From Akkermansiaceae bacterium (GTDB taxonomy: Bacteria > Verrucomicrobiota > Verrucomicrobiia > Verrucomicrobiales > Akkermansiaceae), in assembly GCA_025457805.1 (NCBI GenBank), contig JALOTR010000046.1, forward strand, positions 1 through 10,111: a stretch of 10,111 bases of DNA, given 5' to 3'. The position numbers and the translations under genes are program-made. The notes beneath the pieces are model-generated. The model was given only the letters and a program-made list of their open reading frames with translations, was not told the DNA's origin and made no database searches. Below, one piece after another: positions 6,277 to 10,111 of the stretch (position 1 is its first letter; every line of letters starts with the position of its first letter).

Positions 6277-6447
6277 ATGAAGTGCCCCCGCTGCGTCCAA
6301 AGAATCCATCGCGCGGCATCGTCGTGTCCGCATTGTGGGTTTTCGATAGCGGATGCGGATGCACGCTTCGGGGCGGAGGAAGTCCGCTTGAGGTGCCTCA
6401 CGGACAGCGCGGGCATCCTGCGGCGTGGGGATCGCGAAAAAGTGTAG
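6277..6447 (+). CDS. Zinc-ribbon protein, N-terminal piece of an interrupted TPM-domain gene
   Basis: The 56-residue piece starts with a zinc ribbon (Cys3-x2-Cys6-x10-Cys17-x2-Cys20; MKCPRC and CPHCG). It ends with RLRCLTDSAGILRRGDREKV, which looks like the first strand and helix of a TPM_phosphatase domain (the family begins with a 'D-AG-L' motif). The piece stops at TAG 6445-6447, in the same frame as the next gene, whose first residues continue the expected helix and strand. It is therefore probably the 5' part of a single gene of about 219 codons. The start at 6277 is chosen over an in-frame TTG at 6232 because the zinc ribbon begins there and 6232 falls in the likely -35 box. It could be read as a genuine short zinc-ribbon protein, but I think that is less likely. 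Confidence 0.6.
   Translation: MKCPRCVQRIHRAASSCPHCGFSIADADARFGAEEVRLRCLTDSAGILRRGDREKV
6445..6447 (+). other. In-frame amber codon inside the TPM domain
   Basis: The codons read GTG TAG GCG GCC ATG GAG, so the upstream frame (REKV) and the downstream frame (AAMERF) are identical. A single-base change from GAG (Glu) or another sense codon would restore one reading frame from 6277 to 6936. It may be a true nonsense mutation, a recoded or readthrough stop, or a sequencing error. Confidence 0.8.
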
Positions 6448-6453
6448 GCGGCC

Positions 6454-6936
6454 ATGGAGCGCTTCGGGCGGCGGTTTCCGCAGGTTTTCGTGGCGATTTA
6501 TACCGGCGCGTTGGGCGAGGTGGCCAACCTCCGGCAGTTCGGCGTCTGGCTGCTCAACCGTTCCGCCTTCGAGGATCTTCCGGCGGACAAACCCAACGAA
6601 GCGGGCATCCTGATCACCATCGATCCCGAGTCCAAGGCGGCGGGTGTGGTTTTCGGATACTTGCTCGATCCGTTTCTTGAGGAAGCCGATACCTTTGAAT
6701 GCCTCTGCCGCGCCCATGCCTACTGGCTGGAGGAGCGTTATGCGGATGGCATCGTCCGGGCGCTCGCCCACCTCGAACTCATCCTCTGCAAGCGCAGTCG
6801 GCAGGCGAAGCGCGATCCCGAGCATTTCCAACGCAAGGTGCTGCCCGCCGCCATGATGGGCGATCTCGTGAAGCGGATCCGTGCCGGTCACCGCAGTCCC
6901 GCGCCCGAGGTGGAAACGACGGAGGTGCAACCATGA
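6454..6936 (+). CDS. TPM-domain protein, C-terminal piece downstream of the amber codon
   Basis: The 160-residue piece contains most of a TPM_phosphatase-type alpha/beta domain: FPQVFVAIYTG (8-18), an F-x2-WLLNRSAF helix (29-39), NEAGILITIDPESKAAGVVFGYLLDP (48-73) and a C-terminal helical part ending in a basic tail. TPM domains occur in envelope-linked proteins of bacteria and plants, with phosphatase or photosystem-assembly roles in a few cases; no function can be assigned here. The domain is incomplete at its N-terminus, which is encoded before the TAG. Possible translation from ATG 6454, only two codons after that stop, would be by re-initiation. No signal peptide or membrane segment is present. 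The stop overlaps the next start (ATGA, 6933-6936), implying translational coupling and one operon. Confidence 0.65.
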   Translation: MERFGRRFPQVFVAIYTGALGEVANLRQFGVWLLNRSAFEDLPADKPNEAGILITIDPESKAAGVVFGYLLDPFLEEADTFECLCRAHAYWLEERYADGIVRALAHLELILCKRSRQAKRDPEHFQRKVLPAAMMGDLVKRIRAGHRSPAPEVETTEVQP

Positions 6937-7985
6937 AATCAGGGCGCTGCTTCCAGTTCCTGATGCTTGCCATGGCGCTAGCGGCGGCGTCTGCAAGTGC
7001 CGTCTCGGTGGAGCCAGGCCTTCCATCCTGGAACGAAGGCGAGCGGGCCCAACTCGAAGCCGGTGGATGGGTCGCGGGCGGACTCCTGCTTACCGACGAA
7101 CCGATTCCGGACGAACCCGAGCCACCCGCAGTCGAGTCCCTGAATGTGGCCCAACCCACACCCGAGGAAATCGTCGAAGAACAAACTCCCAGTGACCAGA
7201 TCCCGGAACGCTATTGGCCGGAGTATTTCGATACCAAGCCACGGTCATTCCTGGTCGATCCGCAGGGTTTGCTTTCGCGAAACGATTACCGCGACCGCCT
7301 CAGTTTCCTCAACTATCATGCCGGGGATTCTTCCATCGACTTGTATGTCTATGTTTTCAAGGGCGATCAGGACATTCCGGGTGAAGTGCGTGATGAGGAA
7401 CTCGTGGAACGATTTTATTCCGAAGGTCGTCCGGCCGCCGTGGTGTTTTATTATATGGGAGCGCCGCAACGCTCTGTCATGTATCTGAGTCCTTCTCTAA
7501 CAGATGCGGTGTCCGCCCCCGAGCAGCGCCGCGCGCTCGAAAGCTCGGTGATGCAGGCCTTCAAGGATGTGGAACCCGCGGGCCAGATCGAGGCCTTCCT
7601 CGTGCAGATGTCCATCCGCATTTACTGGATGGAGCGCATGCTTCACGGCGATGCCGAGGAGCATGGCATCACAGCGAGGGCGGAAAGGCCGCGGCAGCAG
7701 GCGGTGAAAAAATCATCGATGCCCGATTGGATCCAGCCCTTGCAGGCATCGATTCAGCCCTATGTGCTGCCCAGCGGAGTTTTGTTAGGTTCGCTGTTTG
7801 CCGGCGGTCTCACCACCGCGCTCATGCGGCGGAGAAAGCGTTATCGTTTTCCCGAGTTCGAGGTGGAGCCTCGCTTGGGAGCTGCGCATGCTGCCGGGGT
7901 GGGCGCGGTGATTTCGTTTGCGAGTGCTGCCGTGCCGCCTGCCGCGCAACGCGATCAGGTGCCGGATTATCTCCGCCGTGCGTGA
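6933..7985 (+). CDS. Secreted, membrane-anchored TPM-like protein
   Basis: The 350-residue product has an N-terminal signal peptide (basic MKSGR, hydrophobic FLMLAMALAAASASA; cleavage near residue 23) and a Pro/Glu-rich linker (55-95). It has a central domain with FLVDPQGLLSRNDYRDRL (106-123), SSIDLYVYVFKG (133-144) and RPAAVVFYYMG (166-176), which resembles the TPM fold: a D-x-G-L start, then two hydrophobic strands. A membrane helix at 278-297 is followed by MRRRKRYRFP and a short Ala-rich tail. The predicted topology places the central domain in the periplasm. It overlaps the preceding TPM gene by ATGA. I infer the TPM similarity from pattern; strict family membership needs a profile search. 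Confidence 0.7.
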   Translation: MKSGRCFQFLMLAMALAAASASAVSVEPGLPSWNEGERAQLEAGGWVAGGLLLTDEPIPDEPEPPAVESLNVAQPTPEEIVEEQTPSDQIPERYWPEYFDTKPRSFLVDPQGLLSRNDYRDRLSFLNYHAGDSSIDLYVYVFKGDQDIPGEVRDEELVERFYSEGRPAAVVFYYMGAPQRSVMYLSPSLTDAVSAPEQRRALESSVMQAFKDVEPAGQIEAFLVQMSIRIYWMERMLHGDAEEHGITARAERPRQQAVKKSSMPDWIQPLQASIQPYVLPSGVLLGSLFAGGLTTALMRRRKRYRFPEFEVEPRLGAAHAAGVGAVISFASAAVPPAAQRDQVPDYLRRA

Positions 7986-8006
7986 CGTCGGTTTCCTCAT
8001 GCTTGC

Positions 8007-8036
8007 TTGCGCGACTGGCATGTCGTTTGCTAAAGT
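8007..8036 (+). promoter_or_regulatory. Weak candidate promoter upstream of the 219-aa gene
   Basis: TTGCGC (8007-8012) and TAAAGT (8031-8036) are separated by 18 bp in the 57-bp gap after the TPM-like gene. The match is modest and the leader to ATG 8043 would be almost absent, so co-transcription from upstream is equally possible. Confidence 0.25.
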
Positions 8037-8042
8037 AAGTTC

Positions 8043-8702
8043 ATGATGCACCGATTTGCCTCTGCAAGAGCGGGTTTCACGCCCGCGGATCTCGCGTTCA
8101 TGGAATCCCTCCTCGCGGGAGGCGGATCTTCCGCCGTCCTCACGAGTTTGTGCGAGGATCCGGATGCCCTCGATGCGATCCTCGACCTCAAGGAAATTCA
8201 TCGCAGCCTCCTCGAAAGCCCGGTAGCCCTGCCGGTTTCCGCATCGCTTTATTTCTATGTCTTGGTTCGTCATGCCTTTCTTGATGGTGGCATCGATCAC
8301 CGCGGTCTTGCTGATTATGTGGCTGGAGTTCTCGTCGAAAAACTCGACGCCCGGCCGGATCCGCGTCCCGGCACCATGCCCGGGTGGGTGACTCATGCGG
8401 TGGACTTTGTTTCCGTGATCCAATCCGCCCATGGCGTGCTGCGTTTCCATCTGCAAGTGGCCGCAGGAGATCAGTTCCTCGTGCTCACGGGACTTTATCC
8501 GGAGTTCCTCGATCGTAGGGCGGAACGCCGTGGCGCACCGGGTTCGGATTTCTATGAATCCTTCGCCCGCATCGCCTATCGGAATGCGGCGGATCACCCC
8601 GGCATCGCAGCTCCCATGCGTGAGTTGTTAGGTTTGCTATCGGAAACCTTCCCTGCCGCGAGGCGTTCGCTCAATCGCATGAGCGACCGTTGTTTTTTCT
8701 AA
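8043..8702 (+). CDS. Unrecognised 219-residue helical protein
   Basis: I cannot assign a known family. The product is mainly helical and soluble, with no signal peptide or clear membrane span. Distinct segments are AGFTPADLAFMESLLAGG (10-27), DPDALDAILDLKEIHRSLL (39-57), a conserved-looking core with VSASLYFYVLVRHAFLDGGIDHRGLADYVAGVL and a C-terminal half with hydrophobic strand-like stretches (LRFHLQVAA, FLVLTGLYP). The SLYFYVLVRH and LADYVA pattern has the look of a conserved hypothetical family. ATG 8043 is followed at once by another ATG (8046), so the exact start is uncertain by one codon. It lies 57 bp after the TPM-like gene on the same strand and may share its operon. It ends tail-to-tail with the next gene, only 15 bp apart. 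Confidence 0.75.
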   Translation: MMHRFASARAGFTPADLAFMESLLAGGGSSAVLTSLCEDPDALDAILDLKEIHRSLLESPVALPVSASLYFYVLVRHAFLDGGIDHRGLADYVAGVLVEKLDARPDPRPGTMPGWVTHAVDFVSVIQSAHGVLRFHLQVAAGDQFLVLTGLYPEFLDRRAERRGAPGSDFYESFARIAYRNAADHPGIAAPMRELLGLLSETFPAARRSLNRMSDRCFF

Positions 8703-8710
8703 CAAAAAAA
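8690..8710. terminator. Possible weak bidirectional terminator between convergent genes
   Basis: GTTTTTT and AAAAAAAAC flank a short loop around the stop of the 219-residue gene, giving an A/T-only stem, with a run of A after it on the plus strand and a T-run on the minus strand. There is no GC-rich stem, so this is a weak call. Confidence 0.25.
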
Positions 8711-8717
8711 ACCGGAC

Positions 8718-9428
8718 TTATGGGTCCTCGTCCAAGGAGATCCGCATCCTCACCAAATTTGTCCCTTCGCTGATCGGGATCTCCAGAGTAGCTTCTTCAA
8801 ATCCTTCCCAAGGAGGATCATAAGGCGCTGAGGAACTTGTCGTGCCGGGTGGCATCACCTCCGTCCATGATGCGGCGGTCGATGTGAATTCCGGAGTGTA
8901 GGAAATTCCCAACACGGTGGCGTTTGTGCGGCGCGGATATCGCACGATGAGGGTTTCCGCTTCCTGTTCGGCCGCCAGCCCGAGGCGATGGCCGTCAGGC
9001 GTTGAGATTGAAGCTTCCTCGCCGTTTCCGCCGAATGCGTATTCAATCAGATTTGAAAGGCCATCTTGATCGGGGTCGGCATCCGAATCGGGATCGGACA
9101 ATCCATCGGACCAACTTGCGTAGGTTTCCAGCAATGGCAGGGAAGTGGCGGTGGTGGATGCCGTGGCCCCATCGTGGAGATGGACGATCTGGGCTTGAAG
9201 GGCAGGAGATGAAGGCAGTGCGGACCATGTGGCTTCGATGGATTCGGCGGTGCCCTGGCTGATCCCCCCGCGGCGGCAATTCCATGTGGTAGGATTGATG
9301 TTTTGAAATATCCATCCGCTTCCACTGACTGCCGATGGAGGGTGGGAAAATGTCAGGGTGGCCGTCACGTTGTGGGCACTTGCACTGCCATTATTCTGCG
9401 TGCTGATTTGAATGGATCCGGATTTCAA
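8718..9428 (-). pseudogene. C-terminal fragment of a large secreted protein (5' end lost)
   Basis: The frame gives 236 residues only if an unusual TTG at 9428 is used, directly after an in-frame TGA (9429-9431). The product starts in the middle of a beta-sandwich domain of DUF11-like type (NNGSASAHNVTATLTFS, 12-28), with no signal peptide. It continues with an Asp-rich calcium-binding-like module (DPDSDADPDQDGLSNLIEYAFGG, 112-134) and a final beta-rich domain. Such DxDxDGLSNLIEYA modules are usually near the C-terminus of large exported proteins in Verrucomicrobiota and Planctomycetota. Neither other minus-strand frame continues a similar sequence upstream, so this is truncation and not a simple frameshift. 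It is probably a remnant. Confidence 0.65.
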
Positions 9429-10111
9429 TCAGCCTCTTGCCATTTTGAAGCCTGCGAATCGAATGTACGTCGACGAAGACGCTATTCAATTGCTGCAGAA
9501 TAGTCTCTTGCAAGTGAGAAGGATTTTGGAGAATCCGACCTGCCGATCGAGATTTATTGCCTCCATCTCGAGTCAGCATGAATACAAGAAAAATGATAAA
9601 AATTCAAACAAAATCTCGGAGAAAAATCACGGGAAGGAAAAAGCGAAACAGCTAGCTCATCCTGTCGATAAAACGGCGTCGCGACCATCGCCCGGAAAAA
9701 TAAACACACAATCTTCTGGTCGTGCAGGAAAGCAAGCAGTTCCCTCACTTCCCCCGCAGCAACCGCGCGTCCCTCGCGGAAACGGTGAGATTACGGCAAT
9801 TCCGGATGCTTCAGCAGGAATCGCGTCGATTGGAACGATGGAAACGTCTACAATTGCACCATTGATTCCACAACAGAAAATACCACAACCTCCGGTAGCA
9901 CCCGTGGTTACCTCTAACAGAGCAGTGTCATTGAATCTGCAAATTGACACAGGCGAAGTGCAACCTGCCATTCCGAAATCCAACGGCAGTCGTCTAAACG
10001 GCCGTGGCAGCACCAACGCAAATGCCCCCAGTGTTCCCCACCAGAAAGTTGTGGACCGAGAAGAGCTCAAAAAACAAGCCAAAGCCAACTTCCGAAGCAC
10101 TCCGACAAATA
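9412..10111 (+). CDS. Unrecognised Pro/Ser/Gln-rich protein, 3' end outside window
   Basis: An open frame of 233 codons runs from ATG 9412, directly after an in-frame TGA (9409-9411), to the window edge without a stop. The N-terminus is MDPDFNQPLAILKPANR, followed by an amphipathic helix-like stretch (VDEDAIQLLQNSLLQVRRILEN, residues 20-41). Next is a Lys/Asn/Ser-rich linker, a Pro/Gln/Val-rich disordered stretch (about 95-195), and a charged helix (REELKKQAKANFR) at the edge. No family is recognised. An alternative start is ATG 9463. Base composition is unlike the neighbours: 9581-9660 has only 26 G/C in 80 bases, while typical upstream coding sequence is about 60 percent. The start overlaps the truncated minus-strand gene by 17 bp, so the gene was probably brought in with foreign DNA. 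Confidence 0.6.
   Translation, partial: MDPDFNQPLAILKPANRMYVDEDAIQLLQNSLLQVRRILENPTCRSRFIASISSQHEYKKNDKNSNKISEKNHGKEKAKQLAHPVDKTASRPSPGKINTQSSGRAGKQAVPSLPPQQPRVPRGNGEITAIPDASAGIASIGTMETSTIAPLIPQQKIPQPPVAPVVTSNRAVSLNLQIDTGEVQPAIPKSNGSRLNGRGSTNANAPSVPHQKVVDREELKKQAKANFRSTPTN

Noticed and set aside
6121..7026. Long N-terminal extension of the DUF3820 frame
   Set aside because: It is antisense to the TPM genes. The family core begins only after the ATG at 6120.
9657..10100. Minus-strand open frame of 147 codons
   Set aside because: It is Cys- and Gly-rich with no motif. The opposite plus-strand frame is open for longer and has a more plausible protein pattern.

Overview
The window looks like chromosomal DNA of a GC-rich Gram-negative bacterium, most likely a member of the Verrucomicrobiota (for example the Luteolibacter/Haloferula relatives). 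That assignment is an inference. It rests on near-absent Shine-Dalgarno sites, a secreted protein with an Asp-rich 'DxDxDGLSNLIEYAFGG' tail module, intergenic REP-like hairpins, and heptanucleotide tandem arrays at gene edges. No rRNA, tRNA, CRISPR array or intact insertion sequence was found.

Layout. (1) 3-467 (+) is the 3' part of thiL (thiamine-monophosphate kinase). It converges with aguB (574-1428, -), an N-carbamoylputrescine amidase of polyamine synthesis. (2) 1429-1961 has no gene and holds two heptamer arrays plus a mosaic of short repeats and hairpins. (3) 1962-6120 is a minus-strand block, read from high to low coordinates: a DUF3820 protein, a Tat-exported metallophosphatase/5'-nucleotidase, then the response regulator CreB and its sensor kinase CreC. 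Three direct TTCAT repeats at exactly 11-bp period lie just upstream of creB and look like a CreB/PhoB-type operator. (4) 6232-8702 is a divergent plus-strand block: a zinc-ribbon/TPM-domain protein interrupted by an in-frame TAG, a second secreted and membrane-anchored TPM-like protein overlapping it by ATGA, and an unrecognised 219-residue protein. (5) 8718-9428 (-) encodes the C-terminal fragment of a large secreted protein, cut off sharply at its 5' side. From 9412 an AT-richer, proline-rich plus-strand gene runs off the window end. The junction looks like an insertion or recombination boundary.

How the genes work together. The 5'-nucleotidase and creBC probably form a phosphate or carbon-state responsive unit, with creBC able to regulate itself through the triple repeat. 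The TPM pair is probably one envelope-associated operon, although one member is broken or recoded at an amber codon. The most distinctive feature is a set of five heptamer arrays. Each lies within about 16 bp of a coding-sequence end, and one sits in the place of the creC ribosome-binding site.
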